Below are positions 11,907 through 27,995 of a stretch of DNA of 64,000 nucleotides, piece after piece; the first letter of the stretch is position 1; every line of letters begins with the position of its first letter. The translations under genes were made by a program, and so were the position numbers. Below the pieces are notes generated by a model. The model was not told where the DNA came from. It was given only the letters and a program-made list of their open reading frames with translations, and did no database searches. Source of the DNA: Perca fluviatilis (Eukaryota; Chordata; Actinopteri; Perciformes; Percidae); NCBI RefSeq assembly GCF_010015445.1, contig NC_053118.1, positions 15,730,437 to 15,794,436 on the forward strand. Reading direction: 5' to 3'.

Positions 11907-14900
11907 AGGCGGAGAGTGTCTGCAAGGACTGCAAATAAAAAATAGGAAAAGACAAATGGAAAATACTGGCAGAGATAGAGACAGGAAGCATGGACAGACA
12001 GCAAATACTGGAGTTATATTATTCTCTGGTGGGACGCTGACTCGCCATTTATCACGCTTCACTGTGAAAAGAAAAAAAGAACGGAGATGGACGGTGTAGG
12101 TTTTTTTTCCGTCTCTTGTCAGACAAACCTGATGACAAAGCACTATCCACACACCAGGTAACATCCCTATTGTGAAATTGGAACTCTATACAAAGCCAGA
12201 ATAAGGGGTGATGATTGGCCTACATTTTAGGAGAAATAGATGTGGTGCTCACAACAGTAGGTACACTTGGTTGTAAGAATGTGGATTATGCAGTATTCAT
12301 CACCTAAATGTCATAAAATAACTAGATTTAAACACATTTCCCATAATCTCCACTCTAAATCAAAGAGAATTTGACAACTATTCTGTTCAGAGAGCTTAGA
12401 GCTTAAACATGTCAAGATTTGGTCTGATCTTGACATGTGTTGAGAAGAAATATCACTAATACTGATATCAATAATATTATACCTGATACATTTTCTAAAA
12501 TATATGAGATTTCAACTTTGTTTTGTCGAGAATCTGCTTGGCACTAAAAGGAATACATCGGCACAAGTTTCCAAATGAATTGTCTATAAATGATATTCTG
12601 CTGTATGAGTAATTGCCTGCAATTCACTCCCCTTTGAGTCAATCTCATGTGTGAAGTCAACGCTGTTAATTAGACCTGTTTTTATGTTCAGGGAACCAGC
12701 TGAGCCTGCCTCTTTCTCTTCCTCTGCCTCTCTCGCTCTCTTTCTCTCTCTAGCGTTTGTACTTAATTACTGAGGGATTGCTGTCTGCCCCAGCGAGGCA
12801 TAACAAAGAGATGTAATGCCATTAGCAAGCACAAAAAATGGAGATACATTTAATCATTTCTCTTATTCTCATGTCTAAAGAGAGTAGAGTGGGTAAGATA
12901 CACTTTGTAACTAGTGATATTTTTCTATGTCTAGCATTAGGACTGTCATTACATTACGGGAAATTGTTTAGTCTGATTGATGCACTTACTTTACATATTA
13001 AATGTGTATAGTTGGCATAACTAATGCTAAATTAAAAACTTACAATATAAATGACATATTGATTTTGATACAAAGGTCTGTCTGAGGAAGATGTAAACAA
13101 AAAAAAGATGTAAAAAAAGTGCTGTAAATAACATCTGTCGCAATATGAAAAAAATCAATAAAAGATTAGATGTTGCTAATTGAAAGGAGCATATGTACAT
13201 GTGGACAGTGATCAAAGAAGCCTAGAGTTTGACATACTCCTTAGTGCAGTACATTATGTTGGAAAAATAATGTGGTTTAAGATACAACAGATGAGGATAT
13301 CTAGCACTGATAAAACACTGCTTCTTGAAATTAATTATGAGTAGTATAACTGAAAGTAATATATAAATTATAATGATGTAAATGGAATGCGCAGAGATTG
13401 ACATGAGGCATACAATAACACCTATTGCACGTTGAAAATTGGATTTACACCACAGTGGTTGCTTCCATTTGTTGTTCAAAGAGCACTGAGCGATAGTGCA
13501 GATATTGAGTGGCAAGATAAGGTGTATACACGCACACACGCCCACACATACTGTGCACACAAGCTGAGAGGAAGTTTTACAGGTTTTGACACTTTTGATT
13601 GCATTTGACACAACAGAAGTCCTCAGGACATGTAACATGGAAATTATCCATTGATTACAGGCCCCTGCACCAGGTTTGTTATATGTTGTGAATTGAATCA
13701 GCCCTGGCTTTGCTAAGCTCTGCAATACCTGAGGTTATGAAAGAGAGTTCATAATGTAATGCAGCCATAACAGCTTGAACAGCAAAAGCAAAGGCAATCA
13801 TGTAGTTGGAACTCATACGTTTGGCTCACTCAGTTCCCAGAGGTCCATTGCAATGGCTTGATTTTGTTGATTACAGTAATTGCATTGATTTCTAAAAGAT
13901 CACAGTTTTCTATATTACATCTAGGTAGCTCTGATGTAACTTAATACATTTAAGAACAAAGATTGGACTGGACATGTGTCACTATTACACATTACACACA
14001 CAGTCTGTGATCTGGGATTTACAATGCAATTGGCAGCTTATATTTTTACTTTATTTCTTAACTTGTACATTACTTAATCAAAAGAACCTTTAGATTGTCG
14101 GTATTTCATGACTTTCCTTCAATGTGTGTTATTTTATGTTTGGTGCCTTTTTCTATTTCTATTATCTTCTTCTTTTCATCTGTATTCTCTTTCTTTCCTT
14201 TGTAAACTGAAAACCAAAGGTTTGTTTGCATGTTCATACTCTTCGAAGGCCTAATGGCTCATGATCAGCTGTTAAGGCTTTTGGTGTGGTACCAACTGCA
14301 AATACTGTAGTTATGTTCATCTCTGACTTTTGGATAAAGGTTGGACTCACTCCTTTTTCTGTAGCTTTTCAGAAGAGAGAGGTAATGAGCAGGTGGCGAG
14401 GATACTCACAAGGCCCCAGCTGAGCTCTTAGTGTTGGAGTTTGTCCAATGTGGGAAGGTCACCTCAATGCTAATGTGTGTTGCGGGGTCCTTGTAAATAC
14501 TCCACCTCTGGATTCTACATAGTAATTCTTCTATAAGAATCACATTACACATTACCGACGAGACAACAGAGAAAACTAAATTTACCTGCTTTGTTGTTGC
14601 ACTTCTATTTGAGGAATGATTGCCATTATCATCATATTTTAAGCATAATACGGTTCTTTCCTCTACTTTAATGTCACCACCTAAGATTAAACTTTTATTA
14701 TTGCTTGGTGTGTTGGATCAGATGGCTACGGAACAGACATGGTAAATAGTGAACTGAAGAAATAGGCCTTTCAGGTGTCTATACTCAGGACTAAATCAAT
14801 TAAAGCCAATGCTCAGTGAGTTAGACTCTTCTAGTGGTTACGTACCTATTGTACGGTTCTTTGTAAGAAAAAGGTGTATTATTCCCTCTGGGTTGAGGGT

Positions 14901-16552
14901 GAGCTGCTGCCAGACTTTAACTAACTCGGAGTCTCTTCCTGACTGATATAGAGTCAGATCAATAGGACAGCAATTGCAGTCTTGTGGTTATTGTACAGGA
15001 CCAGTGTGGTGAGGAATGAGCCTGAAGTCGATGTGCTTTATGTTCCAACTCAAGTTTGGTTAGTGGCCATATGATGAAATAAGCAGACTAGATGTAGATG
15101 TAATTGGTCAAAATGCAGAGTGACTGGACTTAACTTTTAGGATAGGGACAGAGTAGGGCCATGGCCTCTTCTCATTGAAAGACACAAGGCAAGACTGAGG
15201 CATTTGGTCAGTATGCCTCCTGATGCACTCTGTGGAGGTATTTCAAACAGTCCTAACCTGGAGGAATCCCAGGGCAGACCCACACTGGAGAGATCATATA
15301 TCCTAGGTAGCCTAGGAACACCTCAGGAGTGTATTGATGTATGAGGCCCTAACACATACAGCATCATAAAAAACACAACCCAAACAGTTTTAATCCAACT
15401 GTGAACCTTCATCTCATATCATCTCCATCTCTCCCAATATTTACCTTATTAACCATTAAATAATGGATCCATGCTTAAAATATTGAATCATAACAACAAA
15501 TTAAAATGAAAGGCTCAATCAGTCATTTTTTGACCCTATCATTTACTATAATCACACAACTGAGGGGTTTGACTGAAGGGCTGATGCTGTGCCTTTAACA
15601 TGATGGAAAACAAATAATAAGAGCCCCAATTCTTCGACAATGGAATCTCTCTCTGCACATCATGAAATGTATTTAAGGTTATATGCCTGTTTTTTTTATT
15701 CACACATTCATACAAACCATATATGCATCTAGGTTGTCAATCACACATATGATTCAATGTATTATAGTCACACCTTCAAAATATCTCCAGACTTTGATAT
15801 GTCCAAACCTTTTGATTAATGGCTCTGACTTAAATAACGCTACAGTATTTCAATTTAAAAGGCATAATGCAAACAGTACTAAATGTATGGATTCCATTGA
15901 TTAGACTCAGAAAGTGTTTGAGGCAAATTCCATTAGACTCTATGTCCTATATAGTGTAAAGCGAGAGTCCCACCATGCATGACTTCATTTTGCACTTTCA
16001 AATGTGTGACCGATATCCATTCATCAAATGCTAAAATAATACAACCTGCCACAGGCAACAAAACATCTCATGGATCAAATTGAATACACCTTTTATAGGA
16101 GTCTTCAGGGTGTGCTTTATGAATTGCATACATGAATGGTAAAGTTGATTCTTAGGGATATTATTACCATCAACATTAAAACATGGAGGAGATTTTTTTC
16201 TAATCAGTAAATGCTGGTGCTGGAGGATTGCCACCTAAGCTGTGGAAGGGGACTAGAGCCTTAAAATATTAAAATAATAGTTAATTTGTAATAAAAAAAA
16301 AAAATTAACTTACAAGAAAATAGCTGAAATCAGTGCGAATCCAAGGCAATTTCTGTCTAGTTTCTTTTTGTTGGCACAAGTATGGCTTGTGGCTGTAACA
16401 TTTGTTTCATTTTGATTGACACCAAGTATCAGATGTTAAGAATAAATTACAAAATATCAGATTGTAATTGGAGACCTAATCAGTATTCACTGTTAATCAT
16501 TGCACCTGCTATTTAATATGTGCAGTGTTATTAAGAGTTTAAAAGTCTTATA
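11905..16552. other. Non-coding, no gene seen
   Basis: About 4.6 kb of mostly unique AT-rich sequence. The longest frame (13222-13725, minus, 167 codons) shows no domain, is rich in Ile, Cys and Leu, and lies in AT-rich DNA, so I treat it as chance. A perfect hairpin at 12407-12438 is listed separately. Confidence 0.5.
12407..12438. repeat. Perfect 12-bp inverted repeat (hairpin)
   Basis: ACATGTCAAGAT is followed by an 8-base spacer and then ATCTTGACATGT, a perfect 12-bp stem. It is isolated, with no neighbouring transposon terminus or gene, so it may be fortuitous. Confidence 0.7.
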
Positions 16553-17090
16553 TCAGTTTTCAGTGTTGGGAGTAATGCAATTACAGTAATGTATTCCTTT
16601 TTACTGTAACACAGCAATATAACGCATCACTAATACAGTAATATTCAGTAATATTATACTCGTTACAATCCGACATTTAGTGTTTTATTTTTAATAATTC
16701 ACCAACACCGCGAAACATTTCAGCACAGAAAAAAGTCTGCGAGTGTTATTTCCTGTTGCTGGGATTTTGTGGTTGAAATGACCGCAGAGACGGATACATT
16801 TGCGAGATGGACATTATTTTCAGGAGTTTTTTACGCTGCGTTGAAGTGGTGCTGTCCCGTCACTGTTCCCGTTGTCAGAGCCAGAACCAGAGACGGTACG
16901 GACAATATCTGTGTCCCAACAGGTAACGGTACCTCAGAGTGGACAGCAGTGTGTCCGAGCAGCTGATATAAACATTTCGGAAATTAATGTTTAGACATGC
17001 TACATAATATTAACATTACATTTTCTCAGAGGTGGAAAGTATAACTATACCGTACTTCATACAATTGTAAGGTAGGCTACTTTTAATTAA

Positions 17091-17093
<3 letters not shown>

Positions 17094-17122
<29 letters not shown>
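17094..17122. repeat. Poly(T) run inside the hAT element
   Basis: 29 consecutive T residues. It could be the reversed A-tail of a degraded retroposon, but no TSD or retroposon body was recognised beside it. Confidence 0.9.
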
Positions 17123-17127
<5 letters not shown>

Positions 17128-17369
17128 GCAGATTCAGATTAATAAAACAAAATATTATGAATAAATTATGATGTATTAAAGTGGATAAAGATGAGACTTT
17201 GTTGATTCCGTGGGGAAATTCCCAAGCTACCTGCCAAGTCACAGCCTACTTCCGCTGTTATTTTGGTGAAAGTAACTCAAAAGTAACGCAAACGTAGTGT
17301 AAAGCATTACAATTCAGAGAGAGTGATATTGTAATTTAAATAATTACTCTAGAATGACAGTAACTAGTT

Positions 17370-17925
17370 ATCTCTCGGCGTTTTTCCATTACATGGTATA
17401 CCTGCTCGACTCGCTCGACTCTACTTGCCTTTTTTGTTTTTCCATTAAGAAAAATTGTACCTGGTACTAGCTTACAGGTATTTTTTTTAGTTTCACCTCC
17501 ATCGAGGTTCCAAGCGAGCTGAGGTGATACCAAAACGTGATGTGAAAACCTGCAGACTACTGATTGGTCAGAGAGAATTGTCTCTAATCACTGCATCATC
17601 ATTGCTAACGGGTGTCCTGAACAAACTCGCCATTTTTAAATAGTTTAGCCAGCGGTGTGTTTTTTTGTGCTGCCTCCAGCTTCTTTTAAAACAAAATTTC
17701 TTCTGGCTGTGTCAACAGCCACATGACGAGAATCAAAAACAACACACCTTCGACATTCCGTGTATTTGTCGCATTAGGTCAGTTTCCTGCGGCGTCACTA
17801 TGACGACCAGCCACGCTCACCTCACGCACGAGGCGGTACTGAATCTGCAATGCAAAATGGAGTTGAGTCGAGTCGAGCTGAGCCGAGCCGTGCTGGTACT
17901 AGCAGTGGGTAAGCGCCATATAATA
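17370..17925. mobile_element. MITE nested in the hAT element (GGCGTTTTTCCATT type)
   Basis: The left end reads GGCGTTTTTCCATTACATGG followed by CTCGACTCG repeats. The right end is the inverted counterpart: GAGTCGAGTCGAGCTGAGCC followed by 'gtactagcagtgggtaagcgcc'. The hAT sequence resumes just outside (GTAACTAG on the left, TTTTGGAAGTAACTTGCCC on the right), showing insertion into a pre-existing hAT copy. Exact boundaries and TSD could not be fixed; Harbinger-like or another small-TSD class is likely. No coding capacity. Confidence 0.7.
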
Positions 17926-17984
17926 TACTACATTTTGGAAGTAACTTGCCCAACACTGTCAGTTTTACCAAAACTGTGTGGTGT

Positions 17985-18171
17985 GGTGATGGCGCAGTGG
18001 ATATGACATGGGATATGGGTTCGATTCACACTGCATTACATCAACCAATGTGTCCCTGAGCAACACACTTAACCCCTAGTTGCTCCAGAGGAGTGTGACC
18101 TCTGACAAATGTAGCAATTGTAAGTCGCTTTGGATAAAAGCGTCAGCTAAAGACATGTAATGTAATGTAAT
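17985..18171 (+). mobile_element. tRNA-derived SINE with L2-like 3' tail
   Basis: The head has RNA polymerase III promoter-like boxes: A-like TGGCGCAGTGG at 17990-18000 and B GGTTCGATTC at 18018-18027. The body contains GTCCCTGAGCAACACACTTA and AACCCCTAGTTGCTCCAGAG. It ends with AAGTCGCTTTGGATAAAAGC and a short TGTAA repeat, the tail of teleost SINEs mobilised by L2-type LINEs. The segment between boxes A and B is shortened relative to a full tRNA head. The copy starts only about 18 bases after the hAT TSD. Confidence 0.85.
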
Positions 18172-20236
<2,065 letters not shown>

Positions 20237-20379
20237 AAAAACACTGTGCTCATTCAGACTTGTGGCCTATGGCCCTGTAAAGAGCCTCTGCGTGTAGCAT
20301 GGAGTGACGGTAAAAGGCATCCTTACGAGGGTATCTTAAGGTCATCACCATCCCTCGCAGCTCACTGGAGCCATAAGTT

Positions 20380-20760
20380 GATAAATTCAGAGGGGCATTT
20401 GCCCTTCAAGCCACACAATTTGCTAGCGGCCCTGCCTCTGTTAGGCCTGCCCTAATCTAATGCCAACTGTCTGCCTGTGAAGAAAAATGGAAAAATTGTT
20501 TGTGAAAAATGAGCGTCAAACCCTTTCCTCCGCCCCCAGCCCCTAATCAGAAATACGGTCAGCAGCAGCATTTATCGGGCCTTGGAGAATTTTGGCCCTC
20601 TAAGGAGAAGTAAATGCAGGCATTAGATAAAGTGATTTAACATGCCAGCGTTCCTTCTTTACATAAGTGGCTCATTGTAAAGAGCAGGCTAAGGGGCCAG
20701 AGCATGTTGAGAACCCTATAGTGCTGCTGCCGTTATGACTGTGGCCATAGCAATAATTTT
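20380..20760. promoter_or_regulatory. Possible conserved non-coding block
   Basis: High-complexity, non-repetitive sequence with balanced composition, unlike the surrounding AT-rich DNA. It contains words resembling homeodomain or nuclear-receptor sites (CCTAATCTAATG, GCCATAGCAATAATTTTTG). There is no open frame of note. The suggestion rests on texture only; no alignment was possible. Confidence 0.2.
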
Positions 20761-21292
20761 TGACAATGTCTTTTCATGGAATATGACAAAGGGAACTTTT
20801 TATTCTGTGCTATTTTTCTTGGAAGTAGACTGGAAATGGCAAGTAGAGAAACTGAAAATATGAACAGCTCCACTTTCAGCCGAATAAACCCCCTTTGTAA
20901 CTGCTTATATTTGCCAGCAGACTCCATCTGTCCTCATCTGTGTGTGCTTCACAACTTACTCACATACTTAAAATAATCAAATTAATACAAACGTTAGCCA
21001 AACGAATCTAGACAGCATATTAAAGTTAGTCTTTCTTGCTGTTGTCATAATCATTCTTTAATTTCTAGGAAAAGCAATTTCATACTTAACGTTTGCGCGC
21101 GTATCCTGTGCATGTATTAGTGAATTCTGACTAGTGTGTGCTGTGCTGTTTCTTTCTCCAAGAGCGAAGTCTCACAGCATGGCAGTAGCTTTCCCTCATG
21201 TCAGCTTTGGACATGCTTCACACAGACACACATGCAGACACACAGGGCAGGAAACATACACCACACACACAAGTGCAGACAGACCAACACGC

Positions 21293-21293
<1 letters not shown>

Positions 21294-21328
<35 letters not shown>
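21294..21328. repeat. (CA)n microsatellite
   Basis: A CA dinucleotide run of about 17 units within a longer CA-rich region (21220-21328). Confidence 0.93.
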
Positions 21329-21332
<4 letters not shown>

Positions 21333-21413
21333 ACACTATAACCTAACACCCCCATAAGCGCCTCTTCTGCATGCCTCTGCCATAACTAACTGGATTAGTC
21401 AGCCACAATCGAT

Positions 21414-22076
21414 TTGGCACATGCTATCAAAACCAGACAGCCAATCTCCTCTCCCCCGTCCATCTCAGCGTCCCGCTCTTCCCTCCCCTTCTCTCCCCAC
21501 CCCTCATCTCCTCTTGTCTTTTGCTCCATGCATGCTTTCCTCACTCCATCTGTCCCCCTCCCCTCCTCTTCCTCCATCCCTCCTTTCTTCTTTCACCAGC
21601 ACTACTGCCCCATTCTCCTCTTTCTCCACTTCCTCACCTCTCATGTTCCTTTTGCCTTGTTCCATCCTTTTTCTCTTTGGTCCCTACACAAACTATCAAT
21701 CCAAGCATCCACACTCTTGTTTTTAACCCCCCTTTCATTTTCTGGTTCCTCCTCTCCTTTCGTCAATGATTTCATTACTCATTCCTCCTTCTTTAACTCA
21801 TATCTCTACATGATTAAGCATTTTCACACATCCATGCATCCTTACTTTCCTTTCTCCTTCCTCTCCTACACCTGCGTCGTCTCACACCTGTCCTCTCCTC
21901 TGTCTACCTACCTTTTAAAAAACTTTTCCTCCCTCCCTCTTTACCGACCCCTGTCCTTCACTGTGACTTCCCTTCCCGTTCTCCATCCCTCCATGCCAGT
22001 GTTCCACTGCTTCCTTCCTCCTCGCCACACATTCATCCATCCTTTCTTTCACTTCAGCAGCCAAATCACTCTCTAA
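21414..22076. repeat. Long polypyrimidine-rich tract
   Basis: About 660 bases in which the plus strand is dominated by C and T, rich in CTCC, TCCT and TTCC words. The bias removes most stop codons, producing a 220-codon frame rich in Ser, Pro, Phe and Leu. That frame has no motif, and overlapping frames are also open, so it is compositional and not a gene. Confidence 0.75.
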
Positions 22077-22713
22077 CAGATGCCGCGCTCATTCAGGCGG
22101 TGTCCCAAGTGTATGGGTGTGTGTTTGAATGAGTGTCTGTTGTGTCTGCGTAATTATGCATGTGTGTGTAAGGGAACACGTGTGGGCATGTGTGCATGTG
22201 TGTGTGTGTGTCTCAGTGGAACAGGCCTGGCCAAGGCTAATTGCTGCCTCCTACCTGGTGGTGACAGGCCTAATCAATGATGATGAGCTCACTGTTGGTC
22301 TCTCTCTCTCACTCACTCTCTCTCTCTCTCTTTCTCTCTTTCCTCTTTTGGCAGAAAAATAGATAGACAGCCTCCAGTCCCCCATTATGGGTTGTTTTTG
22401 GAGAGAAGAGGATGATGACGGGGGGGATGGGTGGGGGGCGGAGGGGAATGGAGAGTGAGAGGGAGAAAGAAGGACAAGGCTTTTCATTTCAGCTCTCTCC
22501 TCTTAAGGGGACAGCATGGGAGCAAAAATTGGCCAGAGTGCTTGAGGGGTTGAGGTACACAGGTTGCAGCACAATGGTCCTATTTACCGCCTCTCAAATA
22601 GTGAAGAGGCCAAAATGATTGGATGAATGAATAAATGAATGAATACATTTTGTTTCAGGATGTTTTGGGGGCAAGGTGACGAGATGGGATGAGATGGGGG
22701 TTTACATGCATGC

Positions 22714-25539
<2,826 letters not shown>

Positions 25540-25601
<62 letters not shown>
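25540..25601. repeat. (AT)n microsatellite
   Basis: About 62 bases of pure AT dinucleotide ending exactly at the terminus of the Tc1 MITE. A short remainder of the same repeat (TATATATATA) follows the element at 26126-26135. Confidence 0.95.
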
Positions 25602-25604
<3 letters not shown>

Positions 25605-26125
25605 TACAGGTCAAAAGTTTGGACACACCTCATTCTCGTTTTCTTTATTTTCATGACTATTTACATTGTAGATTCTCACTGAAGGCATCAAAACTATGAA
25701 TGAACACATATGGAATTATATACTTAACAAAAAAGTGTGAAATAACTGAAAACATGTCTTATATTTTAGATTCTTCAAAGTAACCACCCTTTTTTGATAG
25801 CGCTGCAAACCCTTGGTGTTCTCTCAATGAGCTTCATGAGGTAGTCACCTGAAATGGTTTTCACTTCACAGGTGTGCTTTGTCAGGGTTAATTAGTGGAA
25901 TTTTTTCCCTCATTAATAAAAAAAGCAAAGGGTGGCTACTTTGAAGAATCAAAAATATAAGACATGTTTTCAGTTATTTCACATTTTTTTGTTAAGTATA
26001 TAATTCCATATGTGTTCATTCATAGTTTTGATGCCTTCAGTGAGAATCTACAATGTAAATAGTCATGAAAATAAAAAGGAAACGCATTGAATGAGAAGGT
26101 GTGTCCAAACTTTTGGCCTGTACTG
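25602..26125. mobile_element. Tc1/mariner MITE (CAGTACAGG ends)
   Basis: A 524-bp element with long inverted arms. It starts CAGTACAGGTCAAAAGTTTG and ends CAAACTTTTGGCCTGTACTG, with TA on each side (25600-25601 and 26126-26127), the Tc1/mariner signature. The arms pair for roughly 200 bases, which explains why the same peptide frame appears on both strands at the two ends. The centre keeps only non-coding sequence. This is a very common teleost Tc1 deletion derivative; here it sits inside a (TA)n repeat. Confidence 0.93.
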
Positions 26126-26127
26126 TA

Positions 26128-26994
26128 TATATATATTGCTTGTAGATTCTGCCAGCAATAAAACCACAGGGAGGTCAGTGCAGCAAATATGTACACATTT
26201 GCAGAGGACATGATGTGTGCATGGGCACATTGGGAACGTTAGGCCTTAAGGGATGTTTTAGATTGTTCATGACACTTGATTTACCAGCTTAAACTCTGCA
26301 GCCTTTCAACAAAAATGCTTTGACAATATTAGATGTGGGTATGGCTTTTTATATTCCCATGGCCAATTGGATCTTTCCATTACTGTGAATCAGCAGGCAT
26401 AAGGGAAAAGTATATAGTGGCGTTTCGCAGCAACCCTCCCACAGGACACAAACCTTCCTCTCTTTGGCTGAAGATGCTTATTCCACAAGTATCAAAGGGA
26501 AAGGAAGGGAAAAGGTAAATTTGTCCAAATAGGAATTTAAAGTGCACTCTATTCCCATACATTTCACTGAGCTATTTCTGATGTGTGTAAAGTTGATGGT
26601 TGAAGACATTGACCGCAATGAAACAGGCCTTCATAGGAGTACTGGGTCTCCTCAAATATTACATTATGGAACACTCCGGTGATAATAAAACTTTCCTTTT
26701 TGCTCTCACAGCAATAACAGAATCTAAACTGCACCGCACATGAAAGACCACAGCAGCGGCAGGTCCATCACACCTAATTGATTCTACTATGTCTTCATTT
26801 CCAAGGAAAACCGTGTTGGGCCGGTGAGAATGAGAGAAGGCTTGATTTATGAAACACAGAGATGTGGGTGTTGCAGAAAATGTAATCTCGGAACAAGCCC
26901 CAGCACTGTGGAGATAAAAGCAAAAAAAAAGGAGAGGTTTGTACTTAAATGTATTATGTTTATGGCTTGTGTCTCACATGCCACAATGTGTGTT

Positions 26995-26999
<5 letters not shown>
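26128..26999. other. Non-coding, no gene seen
   Basis: Unique sequence after the short TA remainder. Small open frames (26333-26518, 26824-27102) show no domain. Confidence 0.5.

Positions 27000-27045
<46 letters not shown>
27000..27045. repeat. (TG)n microsatellite
   Basis: A TG dinucleotide run of about 22 units with a short imperfect extension. Confidence 0.94.
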
Positions 27046-27048
<3 letters not shown>

Positions 27049-27244
27049 TGTGCATGTGTTCATGTCACTGAAGCTTTTCATACATACAGTGGCCTGAGGT
27101 AACATAACCTTGAACGGCTATCAAACGGAGATACTAATGATTTACAGAGCCATCCCCAACACGCTGACCTCCTCTGTACTGCATGTGTGTTCGTTGGTTT
27201 TACTCATCTATTTGCATGCATGTGCATCAGTGCTGGTCTTTCAA

Positions 27245-27995
27245 AGAGGGGAAGCTCATTTTCGGCCAAAATCACATCGACAATATTAGCATTGACTGCC
27301 ATCTTGTGCAGTTTGCTAGCTGGCTAGTTCACCCCTACGACACTAGCCTAGCCTACTGTATGAATGAACGAAAGATCTAACGAAACAATATTAAACTCGA
27401 AGAAGGAAATGTGGTAATTAGGTTAAAATGAAACAAGGAATGTGGTGTATAATTGTATGAAATGTATGATGAAAATTGGCTAGCAATTTCGCCAAGCAAA
27501 TACCAAGAAATAGGTTGTAGCAGTTTGTCTTTCGACTACACTTGCAAAATCCGCGATGGGACTGAGCTTGAATAGCTTCGGCGACTTTTTATAGCACAAA
27601 ATCGCTGTCAATCAAAAGGAGATGCAGTCTTTCGACAGACCCTCCAATCATCACGCAGAAGCCCGGAGTCCAGGCCAGCCCACTCCTCCATTCACCCCCA
27701 GAGACGCTGAGCATCCGTGGGCGGCAGCATTTATCCAATGAAAAAAAAAATTCAAAGCAGCCCCATTGAAGTCCACGGACGCCAGGCTTCAACAGGGAAA
27801 TGCACTGTGACGCTACGGGAATGTATGAGAAGGAAATCGAGTCAGTCAACCTGCTTTATGTAGCTGATCCTGAACGAACTTGTCTTCGAAATGAACGTGA
27901 TCTAACGCATTTTTTGTCAATAAAATGTTAACACAATAGTACATATTTGACCATTAATTTTTTGACATTTATGGGGAAGCCAAGCTTCCCTTGCA
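27245..27995. mobile_element. Probable unclassified transposon relic
   Basis: The left edge reads AGGGGAAGCTCATTTTCGGC and the right edge AAGCCAAGCTTCCCTTGC. Inverted, these share A(A/G)GGGAAGCT. The outer flanks are similar (TCTTTCAAAG and GTCTTAAAG), suggesting a worn ~8-bp duplication, but I could not fix it. The centre (about 27590-27850) is a block I recognise as repeated in fish genomes, with a minus-strand 86-codon frame of unknown function. The hAT class is a guess. Confidence 0.4.

Larger units (their letters stand above)
16561..17958. mobile_element. hAT transposon, non-autonomous (CAGTGTTGGG ends)
   Basis: A 1398-bp element starting CAGTGTTGGGAGTAATGCA and ending GTAACTTGCCCAACACTG. 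The inverted ends share CAGTGTTGGG. It is flanked by an exact 8-bp target-site duplication TCAGTTTT (16553-16560 and 17959-17966), the hAT hallmark. The interior includes subterminal AGTAACT/GTTAC words, as usual in this group, and a 29-base T run (17094-17122). The frame at 16769-16966 has no transposase motif. A second MITE is nested near 17370-17925. Confidence 0.92.

Noticed and set aside
13222..13725. 167-codon minus-strand frame
   Set aside because: AT-rich DNA, composition dominated by Ile, Cys and Leu, no recognisable domain and no codon-level signature of a gene.
17990..18030. tRNA gene on the plus strand
   Set aside because: The internal segment is too short for a tRNA, and it continues into a SINE body with an L2-like tail.
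21414..22076. 220-codon open frame, the longest in the window
   Set aside because: It lies wholly in a pyrimidine tract. Overlapping frames are also open, the peptide is Ser/Pro/Phe/Leu-rich with no motif, and there is no promoter or splice context.
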